From JBFHFS01 sp041583495 (GTDB taxonomy: Bacteria; Bacteroidota; Bacteroidia; Bacteroidales; Marinilabiliaceae), in the NCBI GenBank assembly GCA_041583495.1, contig JBFHFS010000047.1, positions 1 through 38,544 of the forward strand: a DNA stretch of 38,544 bases, read 5' to 3'. A model generated the notes under the pieces. The model was not told the origin of the DNA and did not search any database. It saw only the letters and a program-made list of their open reading frames with translations. A program made the translations under genes and the position numbers. Within the stretch, counting starts at the first letter, position 1, and each line of letters opens with the position of its first letter. Below are positions 1-7,769 of the stretch, piece by piece.

Positions 1-941
1 AGACCGTAATAACCGGCCAGGGAGTTGCCGGCATAAGGGCTCTCTATGATAATCTCTGGTTCCGAATGGGAAGCCACGGCGTGGCGATAAATATGGCTGT
101 TGATATAGTAGAGGGTGTCGCGGGTACCATTGAGGGTCACCCGCCGTGGTGAGTCATCCTGATTAAACCGAAATACCTGTTCCACCGTTCGGGTTTCCGC
201 ATCGATTTTTATCAGACCCGGGGCCTCGTATCCATAGGCGTTTCCCTCATAGCCACCATCGGTGATGGTCCATATTTTATTGTTTACATCGATCACTAAG
301 GAGGTGGGCTGTTTCAGTACCCGGATGGAGTCTGTTAATTCATCTGTTTCGGTGTCGATCACCAATATCTGGTCGTCGTAGCTCCAGCAATTGGTGAAGA
401 CGTATTGTTGGTATTGAACCATCTGATCGGTTGAATGCTGTGAAAAGGCCGAATTGGGATTGTAAACATCAATGGTTCCTGTAATTTCAAAAGTGGAGGG
501 GTTCACAATGGTGACAGATTTACTGTAGAGGTCGGTCACATAGGCCTTTTGGTCACTAATAAAATGAATGGATCGGGGGGAGGTGAGGCCGGTAATCTTG
601 CCCACAAGTTTGAAGGTGTTGAGGTTTATCACATGAATCTTACCGCTGTTATTCATTACGATATACCCCAATGAATCATGAATCGCCATGGATTGGGCCA
701 CATCGCCCAACGGCAGGCTGTTGGCGTTGAAAAACACATCGTTGAAGACCTCTCTTTTTTCTATGTCGTAGTACGAAAGCGAAGCATTCTCGTACATAAA
801 GTTGCCTTCGTTCAGAATGAACAATCCTTCCCGGGAGGTTGGGATTTGATAGTCACTTGTTTCCCATAGTTCATCATCGTTCATGCAGGCACTAAGGATT
901 AGAACCGCCAAAATCAAAAAACCAAAGAGTCGTGAAGCCAT
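1..941 (-). CDS. BtuG-like beta-propeller surface lipoprotein (YncE/DUF5074 type), partial at left edge
   Basis: The gene reads from ATG at 941 to beyond base 1, so about 313 residues of the N-terminal part are visible and the C-terminus is missing. The start gives a hydrophobic signal segment ending in a lipobox (LILSAC, Cys about residue 18), predicting an outer-membrane lipoprotein. The rest shows repeated blade-like units, for example 'GKIHVINLNTFKLVGKI', 'SVTIVNPSTFEITGTI' and 'DQILVIDTETDELTDSI', typical of YncE/DUF5074 seven-bladed propellers. In Bacteroides such a lipoprotein next to BtuB is BtuG, which binds cobalamin at the cell surface. Here it lies 3 bases downstream of a BtuB-like receptor in a B12-riboswitch operon, so a BtuG role is inferred from fold and context. 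It is not proven: DUF5074 proteins also partner other receptors. Confidence 0.8.
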   Translation of the reverse strand, partial: MASRLFGFLILAVLILSACMNDDELWETSDYQIPTSREGLFILNEGNFMYENASLSYYDIEKREVFNDVFFNANSLPLGDVAQSMAIHDSLGYIVMNNSGKIHVINLNTFKLVGKITGLTSPRSIHFISDQKAYVTDLYSKSVTIVNPSTFEITGTIDVYNPNSAFSQHSTDQMVQYQQYVFTNCWSYDDQILVIDTETDELTDSIRVLKQPTSLVIDVNNKIWTITDGGYEGNAYGYEAPGLIKIDAETRTVEQVFRFNQDDSPRRVTLNGTRDTLYYINSHIYRHAVASHSEPEIIIESPYAGNSLAGYYG

Positions 942-944
942 ATC

Positions 945-2942
945 CTAGAATTGAATCGTTAACAACAGGTGATAATTCCGGCGGGGCATGGGCCGGAACA
1001 GTGCCGAATGATAGATTTCATTGAAAAGATTATAGGTTTTTAGCTCTGTTGACAGAACCCCTTTTTTAAGATGGAACTTTTTTCCCACCGAAACATCATT
1101 CATATAGTAGGGGTAGAGCCTGTTGCGTTGGGATAGGTCGTTGCTCGAAGTGGTGAAGCGCTCGCTGTAGGCATTGAACTGCCAGGTAACGAAAAAGTCG
1201 TGCCAGGTAACATTGCTTAGGATGTTTCCTGAATGCAGGGGCACATAAACCAACTGTTTTCCCACGGACTCATCGCCCCATACCAGGGGATCGCCCCTGT
1301 TGGTCGACTGGGTGTAGGCGTAATTGACCGCCAGGTTATAACCCACCGGCCCCCAAAAGCCATTGACCCGGGTGCTGAGTTCAAATCCTTGGGCTACCAC
1401 TCTTTGGATGTTAAGAGGTTGCCAGTAACCCTTATAGCTGGGGATCCATACAATCCAGTTGTCGATGTCGGAACGAAAGGCGGTAAGTTCAGCATTAAGT
1501 TTATGGTCGCCCCATATCTTTTGGTACTCAAGCCCTGTTTCCAGGCTGATTCCTTCTTCGGCCTTAAGGTCGGTGTTGCCTCCCGGTTGCCAGTAAAGGT
1601 CGTTGAGTGAAGGCTGATGGAAGTTGCGGGCAATGTTGCCCTTTAACAACAGATCCGTGTTACGAAACAGTCTTAAGTCAAATCCAAGATAGGGGATGAG
1701 GGGAACCGTGGACTGGTTGTAGGCCTCCTGCCGTAGCATAAGATTGATATTCAGGCGATTATTTATCAGGTTTTGATGCAGGGCAACCAGCAGCGAGAGG
1801 TCGCTGCGGTCTTTATTGTAACCTGTCTTTAAAACAGAATCGCGCGATTCAACCTGATGAAAATCGGCGGTAAGGGAGCTCTCAAATGATAATCGTTCGT
1901 TAATATTATATCGGAGCGACGCTGTATTAAAAAAACTGTGTTGCCAGCTCTCTGAATATATTTCTGCCTCCCATCCTTTGCCGGGGATATTGTTTTTAAG
2001 GGTATATTCCAAATATTTCCCTGAATAGCCGGCTCGAATCATCCATTTACTTTTGGTGCCATACCGGTTCCAGTCCAGCACCAGGTTGTCACTCCGGTCG
2101 TAGGAGTTGTTGAGATTGGCATTGTCGCTTCCTTCGTAGCTGGTGGCCCGTGGCAGTGTTCGATGGGCCCGCTGGGTCCACCACTTCACCGAAAAAATGC
2201 TGTTATTTGCAGGCCGGAAATAGAGCTCCTGGAGAAGGCCATATTTGGCATAGTCGGCATGGTCGTTGGTATCCAGCGGATTAACCACCGCTCCGGTTTC
2301 AGGGTTAATATTTTGTATTCGCCGATTGATGTAGGTATAGTCGTTCTGCGAAAAGTTGTGGTACAACCGGGTCCTGGATTGTACCTTTTTGTTGCCCAGG
2401 GCCAGTTGGAAAAACTCATCGTAGGTGCTGTAGCTGCCAATACCCTGCATGTATTTAACCCGGGTTTGGTTATTCCAGTTTACTTTGTTGCTGAGATTTA
2501 CCGAACCACCCAGTCCCCCACTTTGATCGGCGATGGAGGCTGAGCCATGTTTCAGGCTCAGATCGTCGATCAGATATACCGGGATGAGCGAAAAGTCGAC
2601 CATTCCGGTCATGGGTGAGGAGAGGTTGATCCCATTCCAGTTGACCTGGGTGTGGGAGGCGGCTGTACCCCTGAAAGAGGCGGTGGCCAGAGCCCCCCGG
2701 CCATGATCCTTTATAAAGATAGAGGTGTTTTGTGAGAGCAGGTCGGAAAGAGAAAGGTTCTGTTTGTCGGTTAATACCAGGCTGTCCACATGCGTCTCTT
2801 TCATTCCTGCCGACTCCTTCTGGAAGATGGGTGTGGCAGTTACCCGTACTTCGTGGATATGAAAAAGGGAGTCACGGATGCCTTGTGAAGCAGCTACTCC
2901 ATGCATTCCCAAAATCATCAATATCCAACTGAGTCTCTTCAC
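945..2942 (-). CDS. btuB: BtuB-like TonB-dependent outer-membrane receptor (cobalamin)
   Basis: A 665-residue TonB-dependent receptor. Residues 1-19 form a signal peptide. A TonB-box-like stretch (HEVRVTATPIF) begins near residue 29. The plug domain follows (about 40-155, with 'ISIFIKD'-like signature seen as TSIFIKDHGRGALATASFRG), then a 22-strand-type barrel ending in a terminal aromatic residue (LLLTIQF), the usual Bam recognition end. It lacks the N-terminal carboxypeptidase-like extension of SusC receptors, so it is a compact BtuB/FepA-type receptor. It is 3 bases from both neighbours, indicating one transcript, and the operon is headed by a cobalamin riboswitch at 5945-6125. Cobalamin or another corrinoid as substrate is inferred from that control and from the BtuG-like neighbour. 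No inner-membrane BtuCDF genes are visible; they may lie beyond the left edge. Confidence 0.88.
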   Translation of the reverse strand: MKRLSWILMILGMHGVAASQGIRDSLFHIHEVRVTATPIFQKESAGMKETHVDSLVLTDKQNLSLSDLLSQNTSIFIKDHGRGALATASFRGTAASHTQVNWNGINLSSPMTGMVDFSLIPVYLIDDLSLKHGSASIADQSGGLGGSVNLSNKVNWNNQTRVKYMQGIGSYSTYDEFFQLALGNKKVQSRTRLYHNFSQNDYTYINRRIQNINPETGAVVNPLDTNDHADYAKYGLLQELYFRPANNSIFSVKWWTQRAHRTLPRATSYEGSDNANLNNSYDRSDNLVLDWNRYGTKSKWMIRAGYSGKYLEYTLKNNIPGKGWEAEIYSESWQHSFFNTASLRYNINERLSFESSLTADFHQVESRDSVLKTGYNKDRSDLSLLVALHQNLINNRLNINLMLRQEAYNQSTVPLIPYLGFDLRLFRNTDLLLKGNIARNFHQPSLNDLYWQPGGNTDLKAEEGISLETGLEYQKIWGDHKLNAELTAFRSDIDNWIVWIPSYKGYWQPLNIQRVVAQGFELSTRVNGFWGPVGYNLAVNYAYTQSTNRGDPLVWGDESVGKQLVYVPLHSGNILSNVTWHDFFVTWQFNAYSERFTTSSNDLSQRNRLYPYYMNDVSVGKKFHLKKGVLSTELKTYNLFNEIYHSALFRPMPRRNYHLLLTIQF

Positions 2943-2945
2943 GTT

Positions 2946-4406
2946 TTATTGCTTCAATAACTTGGTTGTAGTTACTCTATTGTCTGTTTCGATCCGAACC
3001 AGATAAAGCCCCCTGGGCATATCAGCCAGATTAATTCTTTCCTGCTCCGAAAGGATCATCTTCTCCATAACTTTGATCCCGGCGGTATTAAACAAGCTTA
3101 CAGTTGCTCTGTTGCTTCCTGATACCGAGATATAATCACTGAATGGGTTCGGGAATACCTTGATGGCTTCAATATCCGACAGGCTTCCGGAGGAGGTGGT
3201 CGGAGTTATGTTTATGGTAAATTGGCGGCTGATGGTGTTGTCGGCCTGCCAGGTGGCGGTTATCTCAACTTCTCCTGCCTCATGGCCAGTGAGGACGCCG
3301 GATGCGCTAATGGAAGCTATTTCCGGATTATTCGATTCCCAACCAATGGTTTGGTTAGCGTTGAGTTGTCCCTTGGATACAACGTATGCCTCAAATTCGA
3401 ACGACTCTCCCTGAGGCCATTCATATTCCCTTACTGAAGAGAATTGAGGCAGGAAAGGGGGGTGGTTGGTGACAATGACGTCGGTGGGGCCTGTGATGGA
3501 TGCATCGGGGGCAACTGCAGCAATCCCCCTGATTTCGGTTGAGACCTCTCCGATGGACCCGGCATTGGCGGCCACGCCGGTGTATATTTTCACAAAGCTG
3601 ATTTCATCGAGCTCAACAGCCTTTCCATCGGCATCCACAGCCCAACTGATATCGAAGGCATCCCCCCCGCATCCTTCCTGAGTGTCCAGGGTGTAGGGGT
3701 TGTCGGGGACATCATGCGCCTGACCCGATTTCATGGGGCGGTTATCGGCATACCCATAATCGAATACGGAGTTAATCCACATACCGGCCTGGAAAGTTTT
3801 GTCTTTCAGTTTAGTGCCCGACAGCATATAGCTGGTGGGGTCAATGTCCGGAAAATTCTCTTGCGAGGGATAGTAAGACTGTTGATGAAAACTGTTAATG
3901 TTCACCACCCCGGTGCCTCCCATGTTGTCGGACCAGGGCACCTCCAAATAACCATTGGGATTGGTGAAGGTGATCTCATAGCCCTTGATCGAGGAAGAGA
4001 GGAAGTGGTCGCTGCCTCTGAGCTCGTACCAGGTATCATCGGGTTTACCGTTGGCGTTTTCATCTTTCATCACCATCACAATTCCCGGTTCTGAACTGCC
4101 TGTGTAGCCATTGCCAAAAACGGTGAAGTCGACACCGTAAGGATTATCCGGGTGGTTGGAGATGGGCTCGTCAAAACCGGCGATCAGGTATCCACCGAAA
4201 TAGCCAAGGGTAACCAGCCCGTTGATGCCGCCTTTGAGGCTTTGAGCATTTTCCGGCAGCCCGGGGGAGGTGTTGATAAACTGGCCGGGAGCTGGCCTAT
4301 ATTCCATGATTGTATCGATGTATTGGACGCCCTCCTGCGTCTGGGAATGGACCATCCCAATGGAGAGGCAGATCATCGCCAACACAATCCCTACCGTTTT
4401 TTTCAT
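2946..4406 (-). CDS. Secreted cell-surface protein with BIG2-like domain and T9SS sorting domain, in the B12 operon
   Basis: A 486-residue secreted protein. Residues 1-21 are a signal peptide (ends MVHSQ). Residues about 30-300 form a conserved extracellular domain containing 'DFTVFGNGYTGSSEPGIVMV' and 'GKPDDTWYELRGSDH', which I know from Bacteroidetes cell-surface proteins often found beside corrinoid receptors. A bacterial Ig-like group 2 segment follows (about 315-400, 'ISASGVLTGHEAGEVEITATW'). The last 70 residues are a type A T9SS C-terminal sorting domain (VFPNPFSDYISV ... GLYLVRIETDN ... KLLKQ). It is therefore predicted to pass through the type IX secretion system and be anchored to or shed from the surface. 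It sits 3 bases upstream of btuB. A role in capturing or presenting corrinoids is inferred from context only. Confidence 0.82.
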   Translation of the reverse strand: MKKTVGIVLAMICLSIGMVHSQTQEGVQYIDTIMEYRPAPGQFINTSPGLPENAQSLKGGINGLVTLGYFGGYLIAGFDEPISNHPDNPYGVDFTVFGNGYTGSSEPGIVMVMKDENANGKPDDTWYELRGSDHFLSSSIKGYEITFTNPNGYLEVPWSDNMGGTGVVNINSFHQQSYYPSQENFPDIDPTSYMLSGTKLKDKTFQAGMWINSVFDYGYADNRPMKSGQAHDVPDNPYTLDTQEGCGGDAFDISWAVDADGKAVELDEISFVKIYTGVAANAGSIGEVSTEIRGIAAVAPDASITGPTDVIVTNHPPFLPQFSSVREYEWPQGESFEFEAYVVSKGQLNANQTIGWESNNPEIASISASGVLTGHEAGEVEITATWQADNTISRQFTINITPTTSSGSLSDIEAIKVFPNPFSDYISVSGSNRATVSLFNTAGIKVMEKMILSEQERINLADMPRGLYLVRIETDNRVTTTKLLKQ

Positions 4407-4543
4407 GTGTCTAGATTTATTTTTTATTGCTACATGGAACTCGCCGAATAGTCATCCTCTTCCCGTCTAAACGGGACAAGTAGTGTGAGGACCTTATTCT
4501 CCCCGACTCTTCGGGGGCTCGTTTCATCATTCCTTATTTTTGT

Positions 4544-4589
4544 CTTCTAATCTGCCCCCGGAAGTTCAGGCCCGGGGGCAGGGTAGAAG
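4544..4589. repeat. Strong intergenic hairpin between DUF4465 gene and T9SS protein gene
   Basis: Within the 255-base gap at 4407-4661, a 9-bp GC-rich stem (TGCCCCCGG/CCGGGGGCA) is flanked by a second 6-bp pair (CTTCTA/TAGAAG), giving a hairpin of about 46 bases. Two smaller hairpins lie downstream on the transcript: CCCCGA/TCGGGG at 4501-4516, and CCCGT/ACGGG near 4466-4480. None is followed by a T run on either strand, so they do not look like intrinsic terminators. They may protect or process the mRNA between two operon genes. Confidence 0.6.
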
Positions 4590-4661
4590 ACGATGCACGA
4601 TTGTTTTACAGCGGTGTTTCTCACAGGTCTCTTTCATGATTAGAAAAAAACCCCTGGGCTA

Positions 4662-5414
4662 TCAGTTGTCTGAGTTGGCAGCCTCTACCTCAAAATTATC
4701 GGCGCAGAAATAGCCGGGTGTATTCATTCCCCAGTCTCCGTTGTCTGACGAGGTAAGCGAAAACTCAAGGGAGGTTACTTCGCCCAGGGAAGTTAAGTCT
4801 ACCCAGGTCCATGTTTTTATGATGTAATCGAGTGCGTTGTTTTCAAATCGAAAGTCGGCCAGGTAGAAATCGACTGTCCCGGTTTCGGTGTCGGAGTCAA
4901 GCCCTTTGATCGTGAGTTTAAACCAGTCGGCATCGGACCCGTCTTCCCCTCCGAATTTCTTAGCGAAAGCATCTCCGTTTTCCATCGATAAGGTGGCGTA
5001 GGTGCTGTTGGTCACATAAAACCCTGTAACCTGGTGCTTCATTCCATTAGAAAATGACAGTGTAGATTGACCAAATGGACAGCTCACAGCATAATTTGAC
5101 CCCCCGGAACCGTTAGGATCGAAACCCTGGCCGGTGATGGCACTGTATTGGTTGTCATAGCCTGCAGTCGTGATATCGGTTGTGTTCGAAACGGCCCAAC
5201 CACTCCAGGAATACCAGTCAGCGTTGTAGCTGTTGTTAAAGAAGCAAAGGCCAGACTCAAAGCCTCCCGTTTGATCACTTCCATTCCAGAAACTCTCAGA
5301 TTCCAGTTCAATGCTTTCCATCGTTGAGATCACCGAATTATCGGTTTCGGATTGGTTACAACCGACTATGAGCCAGGGCAAAAGGGCAACTAAAAGATAA
5401 ATTTGTTTCATCAT
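4662..5414 (-). CDS. DUF4465 surface lipoprotein of the B12 operon
   Basis: About 250 residues. The start chosen is the ATG pair at 5414/5411, because it leads directly into a lipoprotein signal (MMKQIYLLVALLPWLIVGC, lipobox LIVGC). The longer reading frame back to 5486 would overlap the small CWC gene and put 24 non-signal residues in front. The mature part matches the DUF4465 family: 'GGFESGLCFFNN', 'WYSWSGWAVSNTTD' and 'GGSNYAVS' near the N-terminus, and a C-terminal 'PGYFCADNFEV' strand. DUF4465 proteins are beta-rich surface proteins that recur beside TonB receptors in Bacteroidetes, including B12 loci. Corrinoid binding at the cell surface is inferred from operon position, not seen. No Shine-Dalgarno sequence is present, as usual for the phylum. 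Confidence 0.82.
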   Translation of the reverse strand: MMKQIYLLVALLPWLIVGCNQSETDNSVISTMESIELESESFWNGSDQTGGFESGLCFFNNSYNADWYSWSGWAVSNTTDITTAGYDNQYSAITGQGFDPNGSGGSNYAVSCPFGQSTLSFSNGMKHQVTGFYVTNSTYATLSMENGDAFAKKFGGEDGSDADWFKLTIKGLDSDTETGTVDFYLADFRFENNALDYIIKTWTWVDLTSLGEVTSLEFSLTSSDNGDWGMNTPGYFCADNFEVEAANSDN

Positions 5415-5469
5415 GTAATGGTTTAGATATTGGTTTTTACTAATTGAAATGACTGTTGAGTTCTTTAAA

Positions 5470-5646
5470 TTACTTGCGTTCTGCATGGATCTCTTTCATG
5501 CATTTGAGGCACAAGCACCCCACGTAATTTTCCTGGATAAAACGTCGGTCTTCGCTGTGAAGAACCACTTTTGTGCAATCGCACTCCCAGATGGTGTCAT
5601 ATTTGCATTCAAACCAGCATTGGCATCGTGGACATTTTTTTTTCAT
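5470..5646 (-). CDS. Small cysteine-rich CWC-family protein
   Basis: A 58-residue ORF from ATG at 5646 to TAA at 5470. It has the cysteine pattern of the Cysteine-rich CWC family: CPRCQCWFEC at the N-terminus, CDC in the middle, then CLCLKC near the C-terminus. There are nine cysteines in all, arranged in pairs that suggest zinc or another metal centre. There is no signal peptide, so it is probably cytoplasmic. It is the first recognisable gene after the cobalamin riboswitch and lies 55 bases upstream of the DUF4465 gene, so it is likely co-transcribed. Family function is unknown to me; a metal-handling role linked to cobalt or corrinoid is speculation from context. Confidence 0.72.
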   Translation of the reverse strand: MKKKCPRCQCWFECKYDTIWECDCTKVVLHSEDRRFIQENYVGCLCLKCMKEIHAERK

Positions 5647-5825
5647 CCGCGTTTTTGTTGTGGGCTAAAAGCAAGAATAGGGTTCGTATAAATGCGATCC
5701 TGATAGACAAAAGAAATTAACCGGAAAGTACGACATAGCCAGCAACCAGTCCGGAAAACAAGGGCTCGCTCACTAGCAAGAATGGGTAATGACCCACGTC
5801 GATAGATGGGGATGGATAGCTTCAT
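5643..5825 (-). CDS. Possible 60-residue leader ORF downstream of the B12 riboswitch
   Basis: ATG at 5825 and TGA at 5643, overlapping the CWC start codon by four bases (ATGA), an arrangement that favours translational coupling. The product is basic and contains a CWLC motif, but I recognise no family. Two points favour it being translated: the coupling, and a start codon just four bases after an RNA arm that can pair with the riboswitch platform (7-bp stem). Against it: short length, no homology recognised and low-complexity composition. It could simply be riboswitch leader RNA. Confidence 0.35.
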   Translation of the reverse strand: MKLSIPIYRRGSLPILASERALVFRTGCWLCRTFRLISFVYQDRIYTNPILAFSPQQKRG

Positions 5826-5943
5826 CTCTGCTGCAATTTCTCTTTAACAATCTCAGTTAGCGATTTTGCAGCTACGATGGGGAGGGTAAAACCTGGGAAA
5901 CATCGTTCTGATTAGCCACCCGTTCGCCGCAGGCTGCAAAATC
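5826..5943 (-). promoter_or_regulatory. Candidate riboswitch expression platform with mutually exclusive stems
   Basis: Just 3' of the aptamer on the transcript, GATTTTGCAGC (arm A, 5943-5933) can pair perfectly over 11 bp with GCTGCAAAATC (arm B, 5872-5862). The second half of B (GCTGCAA) can instead pair over 7 bp with TTGCAGC (arm C, 5836-5830), which lies four bases before the ATG at 5825. A:B and B:C cannot form together. This looks like a translational switch: B:C hides the start region and A:B frees it. The direction of the B12 effect is not deduced. Confidence 0.6.
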
Positions 5944-5944
5944 T

Positions 5945-6125
5945 TTGTTTCACTGGCAGGTCTTCTGACTTATCCCGATTTCCTTTGCCTTCCCATCCTG
6001 GTGATCTATGGACAGTGGCTGTAGAAAGAAAATCAACAGGTTCCAAAATGGAACCGGAACTTACAGCAGCGGGAACTGTTGCCGACTTACACGGCATTCC
6101 CTTTTAATTCGACCTCTAAAAGAGG
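5945..6125 (-). ncRNA. Cobalamin (adenosylcobalamin) riboswitch
   Basis: Read on the minus strand, the region carries the conserved cobalamin aptamer blocks in order: 'GGGAATGCCGTG', 'AGTCGGCAACAGT', 'CCCGCTGCTGTAAG', a GGTTCC/GGAACC stem, 'GCCACTG', 'GGGAAGGC', and the B12 box 'AGTCAGAAGACCTGCC' followed by the closing 'AGTG'. This is a near-consensus cobalamin riboswitch. A short CCTCT/AGAGG hairpin precedes it. It lies upstream of the CWC, DUF4465, T9SS-protein, btuB and btuG-like genes, so it should lower their expression when cobalamin is plentiful. Aptamer ends are approximate. Confidence 0.96.
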
Positions 6126-6149
6126 TTAATTACGAAACCAACGAAAGCA

Positions 6150-6179
6150 CAAAATTACGCTTTCTTTTTAATTCCTCAA
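6150..6179 (-). promoter_or_regulatory. Bacteroidetes-type promoter of the B12 operon
   Basis: On the minus strand TTG (6179-6177) is followed after 19 bases by TAATTTTG (6157-6150), matching the TAnnTTTG -7 box and the TTG -33 box of Bacteroidetes. Transcription would start near 6143, about 20 bases before the riboswitch. The rest of the gap up to 6409 shows no gene. Confidence 0.65.
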
Positions 6180-6409
6180 AGGGGATTGGTTTTTTTGATC
6201 TTTTCTGAAGTGAGATTGGGCGCATATAATTAGCCGGGAAGGGCTGTTTATAGGGATAATGGCAATAGGGGACATTTTTTTTGTTTGCAAGGTCATGACA
6301 ATATGCACCCATGCACCCAAAAAAAGGTTTTTTCAGGCGGTTTTCCTTGAAAAAGGAGATGAAATCTTGATCAGAAATGGATAAAAAGGATCCGGGATTA
6401 AACAGAATC

Positions 6410-7423
6410 TTATTGGCTCTTGCCATTCCATCCGGCGATGCGTGCCAGGATCCACCACATGGCATAAGCCTTTCGGTTGGCGGTAATATGTTGAGAGTTG
6501 TGAGCTCCAAAACCCACGTTTCCATTGGGCGAAATCAGATTTTCATAGTAATCCTCACCCAGTTTGTGGGCAGATTGCCAGGTTGTATAAAAATTGCCGC
6601 CAAAGCTGGCGGAATAACCGTCGTCGCTTGCATCTTCCCAATAATTTCCATCCATGTCGTGGGCATCGATGCTAAAATAATCTAAACAGTAAAGTTTATT
6701 TTCAGAGCAATATTTGGTAATGATGTCAGCCTGATTCTTTGGCCGTCTTTCTCCAACATTTCGATTGGCCACGGCGTGCCCGGTCATGTAAATAAAGGTG
6801 ACGGGTTCTGACCGCTTTCCGCTGCCCGATCCGATTTTTGTGCCTCCTGTGGCGTATTCACCTATAAGGACTTTCATCCCCGGAAGGTAATTGGTATTTA
6901 CGTCGTGCCCGGAGATGTCGCACCACGACCACATAATGACATTGATGTGGGCATTCTTTGGGTCGTCCAGGAAATTACGGGTGGTTTGAACAAAGGCTGT
7001 TTCGTTTACGCTCAGGTCGGTAGCTACAACACCGGAGGGGGCGTAGGCCGCTAGCACATTGTCGTTGAAATCCAGCTTGTTGTCTGTGCGGTTTTCATCG
7101 GTAATGGAAAACAATTGCTGGTCGCCGGATTTGTAATGAGGTAAGCCATATAATCCTCTCGAAACGTGCGTGCCATGTGAGGTGTGTTGATAGGCAATGT
7201 GCAGGGTTTGACGGGCCTTGTTGATGTATTCGACCGGAATACTTCTTAAAACCGATTCGAAAGCAACGCTGTCGCCGGCCACAAATTCAGTGCCGGGTTC
7301 AGAGTTGGTTTCGGGGGGCATATTCTCCTCTGTTTCTTCAATAGCCTTCTGATTCGTCTTCTCACAAGCCGGCGTTAAAAAGAATCCGGGCATCAACAGC
7401 ACAAACATAAGAATCTTTGCCAT
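6410..7423 (-). CDS. Tandem paralog 1: uncharacterised lipoprotein (HTSHG...WWILARIAGW family)
   Basis: A 337-residue predicted lipoprotein. ATG at 7423 is chosen because all three paralogs then share the same 20-residue signal ending in the lipobox Cys (LTPAC, Cys20). A variable linker to about residue 50 is followed by a conserved domain with motifs, in order: 'VLRSIPVEYINKAR', 'HIAYQHTSHGTHVSRG', 'NVIMWSWCDISGH', 'YLPGM', 'YMTGHA', 'YCLDYFSIDAHDMDGNYWED' and C-terminal 'HNSQHITANRKAYAMWWILARIAGW'. Conserved His, Ser and Asp residues suggest a hydrolase or metal-binding fold, but I recognise no characterised family. The spaced His/Asp motifs loosely recall SGNH hydrolases but lack the GDS block. 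It has its own promoter (7484-7515) and very high similarity to the next two genes. Expected location is the outer membrane or cell surface. Confidence 0.85.
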   Translation of the reverse strand: MAKILMFVLLMPGFFLTPACEKTNQKAIEETEENMPPETNSEPGTEFVAGDSVAFESVLRSIPVEYINKARQTLHIAYQHTSHGTHVSRGLYGLPHYKSGDQQLFSITDENRTDNKLDFNDNVLAAYAPSGVVATDLSVNETAFVQTTRNFLDDPKNAHINVIMWSWCDISGHDVNTNYLPGMKVLIGEYATGGTKIGSGSGKRSEPVTFIYMTGHAVANRNVGERRPKNQADIITKYCSENKLYCLDYFSIDAHDMDGNYWEDASDDGYSASFGGNFYTTWQSAHKLGEDYYENLISPNGNVGFGAHNSQHITANRKAYAMWWILARIAGWNGKSQ

Positions 7424-7769
7424 GATCAATCATTTTAGAGGATTTATGAATCGAAAGAAAACCGATCATTAATAGTCGATTTTTAAAGATACGTCCAATC
7501 TGTTTTCTTTGTCAAGGATTAATTAATGTCCTTAATCCCCGATTAATGACGGCATTGTTAGTTATTGCTCATGTTTACAGAGCGTTGCGGTCTGTTTTGG
7601 AGGGGCATTTTAAATTTCTTCTCTTTTGTTGAGTTAAGAAATAAAGCCAGGCAAAGGTGACGGGTTTTAAATTGGCTCACAGCCTCGAAAAAGTCCTGAA
7701 GACCATTTGGGTCTGAGTTTTTCATCTAGAACCAGGCCGGATGCTATTGGGAAAATGCATTGGTGCGAA
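7424..7769. other. Intergenic region between paralogs 1 and 2
   Basis: No gene is seen. It contains the promoter of paralog 1 at 7484-7515, and the remainder (7516-7769) is AT-rich with no clear terminator. Confidence 0.6.
7484..7515 (-). promoter_or_regulatory. Promoter of paralog 1
   Basis: On the minus strand TTGACA begins at 7515, and TATCTTTA (7491-7484) follows the TTG by 21 bases. This is one mismatch from TAnnTTTG, and the ATG is about 60 bases further on. Confidence 0.5.

Noticed and set aside
1233..1610. Plus-strand ORFs inside the btuB-like gene (also 2163-2543)
   Set aside because: Shadow frames of the clearly coding minus strand; no family features.
5415..5486. 24-residue N-terminal extension of the DUF4465 gene (from ATG 5486)
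   Set aside because: It overlaps the CWC gene and puts non-signal sequence ahead of the lipobox; the start at 5414 is better.
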